NCBI RefSeq assembly: GCF_947500975.1 | Contig: NZ_CANMUE010000001.1 | Location: forward strand, 310,001 to 374,000 | Length of the DNA: 64,000 nucleotides | Direction: 5' to 3' | From: an uncultured Polaribacter sp. | GTDB lineage: Bacteria > Bacteroidota > Bacteroidia > Flavobacteriales > Flavobacteriaceae | Part shown: piece by piece, positions 52,308-61,486 of the stretch | Layout of the letters: each line of letters starts with the position of its first letter | Position numbering within the stretch: the first letter of the stretch is position 1 | Notes under the pieces: model-generated | Told to the model about the DNA's origin: nothing | Seen by the model: only the letters and a program-made list of their open reading frames with translations | Database searches by the model: none | Position numbers and translations under genes: made by a program

Positions 52308-52646
52308 ATGAAAAAAGAAATTACATTCGAAGATTTTTTAAAGGTTGATATTAGAATAGGAACTATTATTGAGGTCAATGATTTTCCGAAAGCTAGAAAA
52401 CCCGCTTATCAACTTACCGTAGATTTTGGAGATTTAGGTATTAAAAAATCAAGTGCACAAATAACAGATTTATACACAAAAGAAGAATTACTTAATAAAC
52501 AAGTTTCTGCAATTGTTAATTTTAAACCAAGACAAATTGCAAATTTTATGAGTGAAATCTTAGTAATTGGCGTTTATAATACTAATGGAAATGTAGTTTT
52601 ACTTCAAGCTTCTAAAGCTATTAAGAATGGAGAACAGGTTTCATAA
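52308..52646 (+). CDS. tRNA-binding-domain protein, CsaA-like
   Basis: A 112-residue OB-fold protein of the CsaA / tRNA-binding-domain (EMAP II-like) family. The signature is FLKVDIRIGTIIEVNDFPKA, followed by LTVDFGDLGIKKSSAQIT and the C-terminal AIKNGEQV. CsaA has been proposed as a chaperone with export-related activity in Bacillus; the family also binds tRNA. It is an independent small gene. Confidence 0.9.
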   Translation: MKKEITFEDFLKVDIRIGTIIEVNDFPKARKPAYQLTVDFGDLGIKKSSAQITDLYTKEELLNKQVSAIVNFKPRQIANFMSEILVIGVYNTNGNVVLLQASKAIKNGEQVS

Positions 52647-52688
52647 ACTTGGTATTGTATTTGATAGTTTATATCAAAAAAAACAGAC

Positions 52689-53846
52689 ATGAAATTTTTT
52701 ACCTTTTTACTCCTTTTCATTTCTTTAACAAGCTATAGTCAATATAAAACAATTACAATTCTTGATTCACTATCCAAAAAACCTATTGATTTAGTGCATA
52801 TTACTTATTCTAATTCTTCTACTGGAAATATTAGTAATTCAGATGGAAAAGTAAAAGTAAACCTACAAAAAGATTCTATTTTTATTAGTCATATAAACTA
52901 CAAAAACAGCTCTTATACGGCAAAAAAAATACTTAATAGAGATACTCTTTATATTCAATCGAAATTGAACACTTTAGATGAAATAGTAATGTACAATTAT
53001 GATTTAAAGGAAAAGCTAAAAGAGATTTTAGAAAATTATAAGAAATATTATTATACGGGTCAGTTAACAAATACAGTAACTTATAAAGAAAATTTTGAAG
53101 TAAATGATACATTGGTGAGATTATTTCAAGCTCAATATAAATGGTGGACAAAACATAATTTTCTGGACTTTAAGAACGATATAAAAAAACAGAATAAATT
53201 ATCTTTAGAAAAGGTAGATTTTTCTAAAATAGCTTCAATTGAAAATGATGAAAGAAATGGAGGTTTTATGCAAAGTATTCCATTAATTAAATTCTCTAAT
53301 TTAAATTTTAATTTAGTTCTCCTAGTCAATGGAACAAAAGATGTTTTTATTAATTCTATTAATAAAAACAAACAGACAACAGACATCAATTTTGATGCTG
53401 ATTATTTTGAAGGTGATAATAATCTCTTTAATTATAAAAACTGTGTAATTTCTTTTGATAACAAATCTAAAGGGATAAAATATGTACTTTTAAATATGGT
53501 TTATAAGAATAATAGAAAAAAAGGTTTATCAAGAAAAGCTAAAATTCCTTATACCTCTGAAACAAAACACCATAAAATTGAAATGTTCTTCAAAAAATTT
53601 AAAAAGAAACATTCTTTAAGTTATTTTACATCTGAATTAGATGGGGATTTTACAATTAATAATATTAGAAATAAGTATTTTGGCACACAAAAATTTTTAA
53701 TTACTAACACTGAAAAAGGTAAGAAAAACAAAAAGTTACAAGGAATAAATTTAGATTTACCACTTTATGATTACATCCCTTTAAATAAAGACAAGGAAAT
53801 AGAAATTTTGCTTACAACAAAAGAAGAAAACTTTATTAAGAAATAA
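52689..53846 (+). CDS. Secreted protein with carboxypeptidase-like regulatory domain
   Basis: A 385-residue exported protein. The signal peptide is residues 1-18 (ending SYSQ). Residues about 20-95 look like the carboxypeptidase-regulatory/CarboxypepD-like fold (ILDSLSKKPIDLVHITYS, NSDGKVKVNL, YIQSKLNTLDEIVM) frequent at the N-terminus of Bacteroidota surface proteins. The remainder is Lys- and Asn-rich with no family I recognise, and there is no barrel or TonB plug. It is convergent with the YqaE gene 2 bases away. Confidence 0.68.
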   Translation: MKFFTFLLLFISLTSYSQYKTITILDSLSKKPIDLVHITYSNSSTGNISNSDGKVKVNLQKDSIFISHINYKNSSYTAKKILNRDTLYIQSKLNTLDEIVMYNYDLKEKLKEILENYKKYYYTGQLTNTVTYKENFEVNDTLVRLFQAQYKWWTKHNFLDFKNDIKKQNKLSLEKVDFSKIASIENDERNGGFMQSIPLIKFSNLNFNLVLLVNGTKDVFINSINKNKQTTDINFDADYFEGDNNLFNYKNCVISFDNKSKGIKYVLLNMVYKNNRKKGLSRKAKIPYTSETKHHKIEMFFKKFKKKHSLSYFTSELDGDFTINNIRNKYFGTQKFLITNTEKGKKNKKLQGINLDLPLYDYIPLNKDKEIEILLTTKEENFIKK

Positions 53847-53848
53847 TC

Positions 53849-54007
53849 TTAACTATTAGGATTATTTAAAATTACTAAAGCCCCAATTACACCAGGAATC
53901 CAGCCACAAAGCGTTAATAAAAAAATAATAAAGAAAGAACCACAACCTTTATCTAAAACAGAAAGTGGTGGAAAAATAATAGCAAATAAAACTCTAAAAA
54001 AACTCAT
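53849..54007 (-). CDS. YqaE/Pmp3-family small membrane protein
   Basis: A 52-residue proteolipid of the YqaE/Pmp3 (UPF0057) family. Helix one contains FRVLFAIIFPPLSVLDKGCG, with the family's double Pro, and helix two FIIFLLTLCGWIPGVIGALV, with the Gly-Trp-x-Pro-Gly signature; NNPNS ends the protein. Members are induced by salt, cold and membrane stress. A GTAAC-N16-CGTCTT promoter lies upstream at 54034-54060. The gene is short and easily missed, but the family match is clear. Confidence 0.85.
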   Translation of the reverse strand: MSFFRVLFAIIFPPLSVLDKGCGSFFIIFLLTLCGWIPGVIGALVILNNPNS

Positions 54008-54033
54008 TTATATAATTAGTTGGTTACATAAAA

Positions 54034-54060
54034 AAGACGTTTTACAATAGAATTTGTTAC
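54034..54060 (-). promoter_or_regulatory. Putative ECF sigma promoter for the YqaE/Pmp3 gene
   Basis: On the minus strand GTAAC (54060-54056), 16 bases, then CGTCTT (54039-54034). Transcription would begin near 54026, about 20 bases before the ATG at 54007. It repeats the layout of the sites at 4713 and 50407. Confidence 0.6.
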
Positions 54061-54102
54061 AAAATTAATTCCAATACATTAAGCTTTACTAAAAACTAAA
54101 AC

Positions 54103-56589
54103 CTACATTTTATCGCCAAAGAAAACAGCATTCATTAATAATTTATTGGTACCAAACCAAAAAGCCCTAAAATTAGTATTATCAGTAAAAATAATAACCC
54201 TACCCCTACCGAGTCTTTGTACTTTAAAAGGAACAGTATTTTTAATCACTTTTGAATTCTCTTTAGAAATATATCCACTTAATAATGGATTTGAAGTATA
54301 TTGAATTGGGTTGTTATAACTCTTTTTATCTGCCTTAATAAACATCGTAGAATTTCTAAATAAAGCTATTTTATCATTCTTATATCCAAAATTAATTGGG
54401 TGAGAACGATCTACTTTTGCCTCAAAAATTGCACCACCAATATATTGTGCTCCAGATTGTAAAGAACGTTCTTCAAAAGAGACATCTTTTATTGTATCGA
54501 TTTTAGAACTTTCAAAGTTTAAACTAATCATTTTATTACTGGCCAACCACCTTGCTGTGTTTTTATAACCAATAATAATTCCTCCATTTTTTACCCAAGT
54601 TTTCAATTTTTCTACAGCAGATTTATCTAATCTACTACTCGGAATTACAATGTGTGAGTATTTTGCAATATTAATTCTATTAAAATCACGCGTATCTAAA
54701 CGTGTTATATGCATATCAAAACGTTGATCAAACAAATGCCATATTTCTCCAGAATCATAACTTGTAATTCCATCACCAACTATCATAGCAACTTTTGGTT
54801 TTTTTATAGCACTAAAATTATTGCTTCCTAAATCAATACCATCATTTAAACCTGTGTTTACACCATTTATTTTTACATGACTTTCTGTTGCTGTTTTTTC
54901 TAAGAATTGATACAACTCAACAGCATTTAACTTTTGATTTTGAACAGGAATAAAAACAGTTCCGTAATCATAAGAAATACCACCGTTTTTAAAATTCTTC
55001 ATAGAAACTTTAGCACGCAAACCTTTTTGTAAAATAGCGTTCAAAGCCTTAGGAGTGTAATATTCATTCCATGGCATTAAATATCCATAATCACTTTTAA
55101 AAGAAACACTTCCTGCATTCATTTTTAAATCAACAATTTCATTTCCAGCTTTAGCCAACGAAACGTTTTCTGTATAATCAACTCCAAAAGCATGATTAAA
55201 TGTCCACGCAGAAACATCATAAAACAAACTATCTTTAAAGGTTTTACGTACATCAAACATTGCTTTTACCAAACGTTGATTTTTCTGATTCATAGGCACT
55301 ACATAACTGTATCCTTTTTTGAAATTTTTTCCATTAGATGAAAAATCATCTTTTACTTCATGAATTTTTATTTTGTGTCTTTTTAAAACTTCTGCTAAAT
55401 GAAAACTTTTTGCAGCATCTTTTTCATCACCAAAAACAATAGCTTTTTTCTCTCCAGAATTTCTAGATTCTTTATAAAAATCTTGTTGATATTGTAAGAT
55501 TTTAGTTCTCATTTTATTAGCAGCTTCTAAAGTAGATAAAGCCGCAGTAAATTGATTTCTTATTGTAAACGGAAAAGTTAAAATTCCGTTTACAGTTTCT
55601 TGTGCATGCCCTCTAGAACTAGCTTGTTCAAACAAAATACCAATACTACCATTAATGTCCGGAAAAGTTGAACCTTTACCATAATAAAAGTCATCAAAAC
55701 TCTCTTCAGAATAATACAAAGAACCTATTTTATCTAACGCTTTTGCATGGTAAGTTGCAATTTCTTTGGTTAAATCTTGATTCATTTTTGGTGTTAACGG
55801 GTTAGTTCTACTAGGAATTCCTGGTTGAAAAAAGAAGCTAGAATTACTTCCCATTTCATGATGATCTGTTAAAATATTTGGCAACCATTTATGAAAACTT
55901 TCAATTCTAGCCTTACTTTCTGGTAATTGAACTGGCAGCCAATCTCTATTCATATCAAACTGATAATGATTAGTTCTTCCTCTTGGCCAAATCTCAGAAT
56001 ATTCTCTATCATTTGGATCTGGATTAATATTTTTACTTCTGTTTGTATTTGCCCAATAAGCAAAACGTTGCAATCCATCAGGATTAAAAGAAGGGTCAAA
56101 AAGAATAACCGTATTATTTAATAAATCATCAATTCCTTGTGCTGCTGCTAAATAATAAGCAACTGCCAAGGCAGCGTTAGAACCACTTGCCTCATTTCCA
56201 TGAATAGAAAAACCTTGATAAACAACTATTGGATTATTAGTAACATCAACTAAATTATTAGTAGCATCTATATGTTTTTTCCTAATTACTTCTATATTTT
56301 TATGATTTTCTGGCGATGTAATTGTCAATAAAATTAAAGGTCTATCTTCATAAGTTTTACCTCTATTTTCAATAGAAATTCTATTGGAAGCAGCAGCTAA
56401 AGCTTTCATATACTCCACTAACTTATCATGTGTAATATGCCACTCTCCTACTTCATGACCAATTACTGATTTTGGCGTTGGTATTTTTTGATCATAAGTT
56501 ACATCTTTAGGAAGATAATAAGATAAATCTACTTTTTGAGCGGAAAATGAGGCAGATATAAACAATATTAAAAACAGAAACTTTTTCAT
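54103..56589 (-). CDS. Secreted M14-family zinc carboxypeptidase
   Basis: An 828-residue exported peptidase. The signal peptide is residues 1-17 (ending FSAQ). The M14 catalytic domain covers about 45-370, with zinc ligands His130 and Glu133 (GFSIHGNEASGSN) and a third His in the DHHEMGSN stretch. A second half (about 380-828) includes a glutamine-amidotransferase-like domain (VAMIVGDGI near 590, HIVIPSSRLD), seen in many Bacteroidota M14 proteins. It likely trims peptides in the periplasm or outside the cell. It is divergent from the bestrophin gene. Confidence 0.9.
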   Translation of the reverse strand: MKKFLFLILFISASFSAQKVDLSYYLPKDVTYDQKIPTPKSVIGHEVGEWHITHDKLVEYMKALAAASNRISIENRGKTYEDRPLILLTITSPENHKNIEVIRKKHIDATNNLVDVTNNPIVVYQGFSIHGNEASGSNAALAVAYYLAAAQGIDDLLNNTVILFDPSFNPDGLQRFAYWANTNRSKNINPDPNDREYSEIWPRGRTNHYQFDMNRDWLPVQLPESKARIESFHKWLPNILTDHHEMGSNSSFFFQPGIPSRTNPLTPKMNQDLTKEIATYHAKALDKIGSLYYSEESFDDFYYGKGSTFPDINGSIGILFEQASSRGHAQETVNGILTFPFTIRNQFTAALSTLEAANKMRTKILQYQQDFYKESRNSGEKKAIVFGDEKDAAKSFHLAEVLKRHKIKIHEVKDDFSSNGKNFKKGYSYVVPMNQKNQRLVKAMFDVRKTFKDSLFYDVSAWTFNHAFGVDYTENVSLAKAGNEIVDLKMNAGSVSFKSDYGYLMPWNEYYTPKALNAILQKGLRAKVSMKNFKNGGISYDYGTVFIPVQNQKLNAVELYQFLEKTATESHVKINGVNTGLNDGIDLGSNNFSAIKKPKVAMIVGDGITSYDSGEIWHLFDQRFDMHITRLDTRDFNRINIAKYSHIVIPSSRLDKSAVEKLKTWVKNGGIIIGYKNTARWLASNKMISLNFESSKIDTIKDVSFEERSLQSGAQYIGGAIFEAKVDRSHPINFGYKNDKIALFRNSTMFIKADKKSYNNPIQYTSNPLLSGYISKENSKVIKNTVPFKVQRLGRGRVIIFTDNTNFRAFWFGTNKLLMNAVFFGDKM

Positions 56590-56612
56590 TTGTGATTTGA
56601 ATTTAGTTATTC

Positions 56613-56620
56613 CAAATATA
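56613..56620 (-). promoter_or_regulatory. -7 element of the M14 peptidase gene
   Basis: On the minus strand this reads TATATTTG, 23 bases before the ATG at 56589. It lies 15 bases from the plus-strand element at 56636, so the two promoters are back to back. Confidence 0.45.
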
Positions 56621-56635
56621 TGAATTCAAAAAGTT

Positions 56636-56643
56636 TATATTTG
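56636..56643 (+). promoter_or_regulatory. -7 element of the bestrophin gene
   Basis: TATATTTG, an exact TAnnTTTG match, 20 bases before the ATG at 56664. Confidence 0.45.
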
Positions 56644-56663
56644 ATACTTTAACAATATTTTTT

Positions 56664-57767
56664 ATGTATACTAAAAGATTTTTTCCTGTAAAAGGAGTCA
56701 TAAAATGGACAAGAAGACACATTTTACTTTTTTTATTAATAGCCACAATACCAGTATTTTTATTTGATATTGCTGGCTTAAAATGGCTACATGTACCTTG
56801 GTTACCTTTAGGAGTTTTAGGAACTGCAATTTCATTTTTAATTAGTTTTAAAAATAACGCTTCTTATGATAGGTTATGGGAAGCACGTAAAATTTGGGGA
56901 GGAATTGTAAACACCTCTAGATCTTGGACCATTATGGTCAAAGATTTTATAGACAATACGCATGCTAAAAATCCAAAATCAGATAAAGAGTTACAAAACA
57001 TAAAAAAAGAAATAGTTCATAGACATATTGCATGGTTAACAGCCTTACGCTATCAATTACGTGCAGAAAAACCATGGGAATCTCATATTAAAAATGATAA
57101 GGGAAATAATGAATTTAGAGAAGCTCATTATTTAGTTTGTGAAGATGTAAATGAAATAGAAACTGCTATTAAACCTTATATTTCAGATGATGAATACAAA
57201 GAGGTTTTTGCTAAAGGAAATAAACCCTCACAAATACTAGGTATACAATCGCGTAAACTAAAAGAATTGATGAATGAAGGGTTGATAGAAGATTTTCGTC
57301 ATATGGAAATGATGAATGTTCTTGTAGAGTTTTACACCTTACAAGGTAAAAGCGAACGCATTAAAAATTTTCCGTACCCTAGACAATATGCAACAATAAA
57401 CTATGTATTTGTTTGGATTTTTATTATTCTTTTACCTTTCGGAATTATGAGTGGTTTTGAAGGGATTGGAGAACATATTTTAGAAGATTTAGCAAAACAC
57501 GCTTCACATTCTTCTTTTACTCATAAATTACAAGAAGCTATTGCAAACCATTTTGTGTGGTTTTCTATTCCTTTTAGCGCTTTATTATCTTGGGTTTTTC
57601 ATACCATGGAAAAAATTGGAGAAAACACAGAAAATCCTTTTGAAGGTGGACCAAATGATGTGCCAATTACAGATTTAAGTAGAGGAATTGAAATAGATAT
57701 AAGACAACTAATTGATGATACTGATATACCAGAGCCATATACTTGGAGAAATGATATTGTAATGTAA
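56664..57767 (+). CDS. Bestrophin-family ion channel
   Basis: A 367-residue membrane protein of the bestrophin/UPF0187 family, which forms pentameric anion or cation channels. The first two helices (about 20-65) are followed by the signature FKNNASYDRLWEARKIWGGIVNTSRSW; two more helices lie near 245-270 and 305-325, and the C-terminal region has TPR-free conserved ENPFEGGPNDVP, the belt that binds Ca in eukaryotic homologues. Length is as expected. It may balance ions under osmotic change; substrate ion is not determined. Confidence 0.92.
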   Translation: MYTKRFFPVKGVIKWTRRHILLFLLIATIPVFLFDIAGLKWLHVPWLPLGVLGTAISFLISFKNNASYDRLWEARKIWGGIVNTSRSWTIMVKDFIDNTHAKNPKSDKELQNIKKEIVHRHIAWLTALRYQLRAEKPWESHIKNDKGNNEFREAHYLVCEDVNEIETAIKPYISDDEYKEVFAKGNKPSQILGIQSRKLKELMNEGLIEDFRHMEMMNVLVEFYTLQGKSERIKNFPYPRQYATINYVFVWIFIILLPFGIMSGFEGIGEHILEDLAKHASHSSFTHKLQEAIANHFVWFSIPFSALLSWVFHTMEKIGENTENPFEGGPNDVPITDLSRGIEIDIRQLIDDTDIPEPYTWRNDIVM

Positions 57768-57972
57768 CAATAATCTTATTTATTTTTTTTTACATAAACT
57801 GAACATAACAATATAAAGCAAAACTATATTTACAACAACCATTAAAGAAAAATCAACAATATTATAATTCTATTTTTATCAAATTAACAAAAATTCAGAA
57901 ACTCTGTAACGATTCTGTTTTAATGATAATTTTATTCAGATATTTGTAAATTAGATACTTTTACATTTTTTG

Positions 57973-60870
57973 ATGATTGATAATTCTACTTTAAAAAACT
58001 TACACAACTCACTTTCTGGTGATGTTCTTTTTGATGATTTACATAAAACTTTATACGCAACGGATGCTTCTGTTTACAGAAAAATTCCGTTAGCGGTTGC
58101 TTTTCCAAAAGATGAAAAAGACATTCAAGTTTTAATTAATTTTGCAATAAAAAATAGTATCACTTTAATACCAAGAACAGCTGGTACATCACTTGCAGGT
58201 CAGTGCGTTGGAGACGGAATTGTAGTAGATGTTTCTAAACATTTTACAAACATCCTTACTTTTGATGAACAAGCAAAAGTTATTAAATTAGAACCAGGAA
58301 TTATTAGAGATGATTTAAACCGATTTCTAAAACCTTATGGATTATTTTTTGGGCCAAACACATCAACATCAAATAGATGTATGATTGGTGGAATGGTTGG
58401 TAATAACTCATCCGGAAGCACCTCAATAAAATATGGAGTTACACGTGACAAAGTATTGCAAATTGACACTATTTTAAGCGACGGAAGCAAGGCTATTTTT
58501 AAAGAAATAACATCTGCAGAATTCTTAAAAAAAACAAAAGAAAACACTCTAGAAGGTAAAATCTATCAATCTATTTTTGAAGAACTTTCTTCTGTAGAAA
58601 ATCAGCAAGAAATTAAAGAACAGTTTCCAAAAGAAAAAATTCATAGAAGATGTACAGGATATGCTGTAGATGAATTCTTAAAATCCGATTTATTTGGAGG
58701 AACATTACCAACTATTAACGTTGCAAAATTCTTATCAGGAAGCGAAGGTACATTGGCATTTTCTACGTCAATCACGCTACAATTAGATGATATAGCTCCA
58801 ACAGAAAGCATAATGGTTTGTACTCATTTTAAGAGTATTAATGAAAGTTTAAAAGCCACTATTATTGCAATGAATCACAATTTGTACAATTGTGAATTAA
58901 TGGATAAAACTATTTTAGATTGTACAAAAAACAATCGTGAATTGGCAAAAAACAGGTTCTTTTTAAAAGGAGATCCCGAAGCAGTTTTAATGTTAGAAGT
59001 ATCTGCAAATACCATTGAAGAAGCAGAAATATTAGCAGATAATTTAATTACTGATTTAGAAAAAAACAACTTCGGATATCATCATCCAAAGGTTTATGGA
59101 GCGGATCTTGCTAAGGTGCATTATTTACGTAAAGCAGGTTTAGGAGCATTGGCAAATATTATTGGTGATAAAAAAGCAGTTGCCTGTATAGAAGATACTG
59201 CAGTTGCATTAGAAGACTTGCCAAATTATATTGAAGAGTTTACCAAAATTATGGACAAATATCAGCAAAACGCGGTGTATTATGCACATGCAGGTGCTGG
59301 AGAGTTACATTTACGCCCAATTTTAAATTTAAAAAAGAAAGAAGATGTTGTTTTATTTAGAAAAATTACAACTGAAACAGCTAAACTTGTAAAGAAATAT
59401 AAAGGTTCTTTTTCTGGAGAACATGGAGACGGAATTGTACGCGCAGAGTTTATTCCTTTAATGATTGGCGATAAAAATTATCAATTATTAAGAAGGATAA
59501 AAAAATCATTTGACCCTAACAATATTTTTAACCAAGGAAAAATTACAGATGCCTTTTCTATGGATAAAAGCCTTCGTTATGAAGTTGATAGAAATGAACC
59601 TGTAATAAAAACAATACAAGATTTTTCTGATAATGAAGGAATTTTAAAACTCGCTGAAAAATGCAATGGTTCTGGAGATTGTAGAAAATCTGCTGAAGCT
59701 GGCGGTACAATGTGCCCAAGTTATAGAGCCACAAAAAACGAAAAAGATACAACACGTGCTAGAGCAAACACCTTGCGTGAATTTTTAACAAATTCTGATG
59801 AATCTAATAAATTTAATCATAAAGAATTAAAACAGGTTTTTGATTTATGCTTAAGCTGTAAAGCTTGCGCTTCTGAATGCCCAAGTAATGTTGATGTTGC
59901 TGCTTTAAAAGCAGAATTTTTATATCAATATCAAGAAACAAATGGGTATACTTTTAGAAGTAAATTATTTGCAAATAATGCCAAATACAATAAATTAGGA
60001 AGTAAAATTCCAGCAATTACAAACCTTTTAACAAATACTGGTTTGGCTAAAAAAATAATGGGAGTAGCGCAAGAAAGAAGCGTTCCTAAACTTTCTAGTC
60101 AAACATTAGATGCTTGGTTAAGAAAACATCAACCTAAAAAAACAGATAAAAAAGTATATTTATTTAATGATGAGTTTACTAATTTTTATGATACTGAAGT
60201 TGGTAAAGATGCCGTTTTTCTATTAGAAAAATTAGGATATACGGTCTTATCTGTAGATCATTTAGAAAGTGCTAGAAGCTATCTTTCTAAGGGTTTTTTA
60301 AAAGAAGCTAAAGAAATTTGTAATAAAAACATAACAATTTTTAAAGATTTAATTACTAATAAAACACCTTTAATTGGTGTTGAACCTTCAGCAATTTTAA
60401 CCTTTAGAGACGAATATTTACGTTTATCTGATGATAAACAATCTGCAGAAAAAATTGCTAAAAATACATTTACTTTTGAAGAGTTTTTAGCCAAAGAACT
60501 AGAAAACAAGAATATAGGCACTAAGTTATTTACAAAAGAATCTAAGGTTATAAAAATTCATGGACATTGTCATCAAAAAGCATTATCTAGCACACACGCT
60601 TCTTTTTCTATTTTAAACATTCCTAAAAACTACAATGTTAGCATTTTAAATACTGGTTGTTGTGGTATGGCTGGTTCTTTTGGTTATGAAAAAGAACATT
60701 ATAAAGTAAGTATGCAAGTTGGTGAGGATACTCTTTTCCCTAAAGTAAGAAATTGTAGTTCTGATACAGAAATTGCTGCAGCTGGAACCAGTTGTAGACA
60801 TCAAATTTTTGATGGTACAAAACGAGTTGCTAAACACCCTATTACTATTTTAAAAGAAGCCCTACTCTAA
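57973..60870 (+). CDS. FAD-linked and Fe-S oxidoreductase, D-lactate/D-2-hydroxyacid dehydrogenase-like
   Basis: A 965-residue fusion. Residues about 15-240 are the FAD-binding domain (LIPRTAGTSLAGQCVGDGI), about 260-530 the FAD oxidase C-terminal domain (SFSGEHGDGIVRAEF), about 560-650 a two-cluster ferredoxin domain (CNGSGDCRKS with TMCPSYRA; CLSCKACASECPSNVD), and the end has CCG-type motifs (HGHCHQKAL, NTGCCGMAGSFGYEKEHY). The layout matches bacterial YdiJ/D-2-hydroxyglutarate or D-lactate dehydrogenases feeding electrons to quinones. The ATG at 57973 is preferred to the TTG one codon before. The upstream gap (57768-57972) shows no clear promoter. Confidence 0.92.
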   Translation: MIDNSTLKNLHNSLSGDVLFDDLHKTLYATDASVYRKIPLAVAFPKDEKDIQVLINFAIKNSITLIPRTAGTSLAGQCVGDGIVVDVSKHFTNILTFDEQAKVIKLEPGIIRDDLNRFLKPYGLFFGPNTSTSNRCMIGGMVGNNSSGSTSIKYGVTRDKVLQIDTILSDGSKAIFKEITSAEFLKKTKENTLEGKIYQSIFEELSSVENQQEIKEQFPKEKIHRRCTGYAVDEFLKSDLFGGTLPTINVAKFLSGSEGTLAFSTSITLQLDDIAPTESIMVCTHFKSINESLKATIIAMNHNLYNCELMDKTILDCTKNNRELAKNRFFLKGDPEAVLMLEVSANTIEEAEILADNLITDLEKNNFGYHHPKVYGADLAKVHYLRKAGLGALANIIGDKKAVACIEDTAVALEDLPNYIEEFTKIMDKYQQNAVYYAHAGAGELHLRPILNLKKKEDVVLFRKITTETAKLVKKYKGSFSGEHGDGIVRAEFIPLMIGDKNYQLLRRIKKSFDPNNIFNQGKITDAFSMDKSLRYEVDRNEPVIKTIQDFSDNEGILKLAEKCNGSGDCRKSAEAGGTMCPSYRATKNEKDTTRARANTLREFLTNSDESNKFNHKELKQVFDLCLSCKACASECPSNVDVAALKAEFLYQYQETNGYTFRSKLFANNAKYNKLGSKIPAITNLLTNTGLAKKIMGVAQERSVPKLSSQTLDAWLRKHQPKKTDKKVYLFNDEFTNFYDTEVGKDAVFLLEKLGYTVLSVDHLESARSYLSKGFLKEAKEICNKNITIFKDLITNKTPLIGVEPSAILTFRDEYLRLSDDKQSAEKIAKNTFTFEEFLAKELENKNIGTKLFTKESKVIKIHGHCHQKALSSTHASFSILNIPKNYNVSILNTGCCGMAGSFGYEKEHYKVSMQVGEDTLFPKVRNCSSDTEIAAAGTSCRHQIFDGTKRVAKHPITILKEALL

Positions 60871-60875
60871 AATAT

Positions 60876-60904
60876 ACCCCTTCAAATTAAAAATTTGAAG
60901 GGGT
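60876..60904. terminator. Hairpin after the FAD/Fe-S oxidoreductase
   Basis: A perfect 13-base-pair stem (60876-60888 with 60892-60904, core CCCCTTCAAATT) and a 3-base loop, beginning 5 bases after the stop. No T-run follows, but stem and position fit a terminator. Confidence 0.7.
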
Positions 60905-60927
60905 GTTATATCACTTCTGAATTAAGG

Positions 60928-60967
60928 CTTGTTGCGTTTGGTGGTTTAGCGTAAAGTTAGCAATAAG
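60928..60967. repeat. Imperfect inverted repeat downstream of the small secreted gene
   Basis: CTTGTTGC (60928-60935) pairs with GCAATAAG (60960-60967) with one G-U wobble, around a 24-base G+T-rich centre containing TTAGCGTAAAGTTAGC. Its composition differs from the surrounding A+T-rich sequence. It lies 23 bases past the 3' end of the minus-strand gene at 60990. It could be a genomic repeat or cassette-border element; its copy number cannot be told here. Confidence 0.4.
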
Positions 60968-60989
60968 ATTTATACTTTGTTTTAATTAG

Positions 60990-61433
60990 TTATTTTTCGT
61001 CTAATTTTAAATAGTAAAGTTTTGCGGCTTCTTGAATTTCAGAATCTAAACTATCGTCAAATGCGTATGAATATAATACCCATTTATCGTTTGGTTTATA
61101 AAATTTAAAAATGAATCGAATTGGTTGTCTATCATATTTTATCATATACGAATATAATTCAAAGCTTTCTGAGAATTTTTTCTTTGTAATGATTTCATAC
61201 CCATAATATTTCCCCATATAACTTTCCGTAAAACCATTTACAGTTCCCACTATTTTATCAATGTCATCTTTTATTCTTTCGGTCCATTTATTAGTTGCAT
61301 ATAATTCTTTCACAGCTTTTCCAGCATCTTTTTCATAAGTGGTAAAAAAGGTATTAATTAAATCTTGTGGACTTGATTGAGCTAAAACGTTTCCTGATAT
61401 TGAAATAAATAAGACAAATAATATTTTTTTCAT
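60990..61433 (-). CDS. Small secreted protein, unknown
   Basis: A 147-residue exported protein. The signal peptide is residues 1-18 (ending VLAQ). The mature part, with SSPQDLINTFFTTYEKDAGKAVKELYATNKW and IRFIFKFYKPNDKWVLYSYAFDD, resembles NTF2-like or DUF4878-type folds (helix, then a curved sheet), but I cannot name the family with certainty. It stands alone between valS and an odd inverted repeat, so it may be an accessory gene. Confidence 0.65.
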   Translation of the reverse strand: MKKILFVLFISISGNVLAQSSPQDLINTFFTTYEKDAGKAVKELYATNKWTERIKDDIDKIVGTVNGFTESYMGKYYGYEIITKKKFSESFELYSYMIKYDRQPIRFIFKFYKPNDKWVLYSYAFDDSLDSEIQEAAKLYYLKLDEK

Positions 61434-61486
61434 AATTTTCTTTTTTTTAAAAGGATTTTAGTAATTACATACAACAATAAATATTC

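Noticed and set aside
57764..57972. A possible ECF or housekeeping promoter before the FAD/Fe-S oxidoreductase
   Set aside because: GTAAC sequences occur but have no CGTC partner, and no exact TAnnTTTG is found at a sensible distance.
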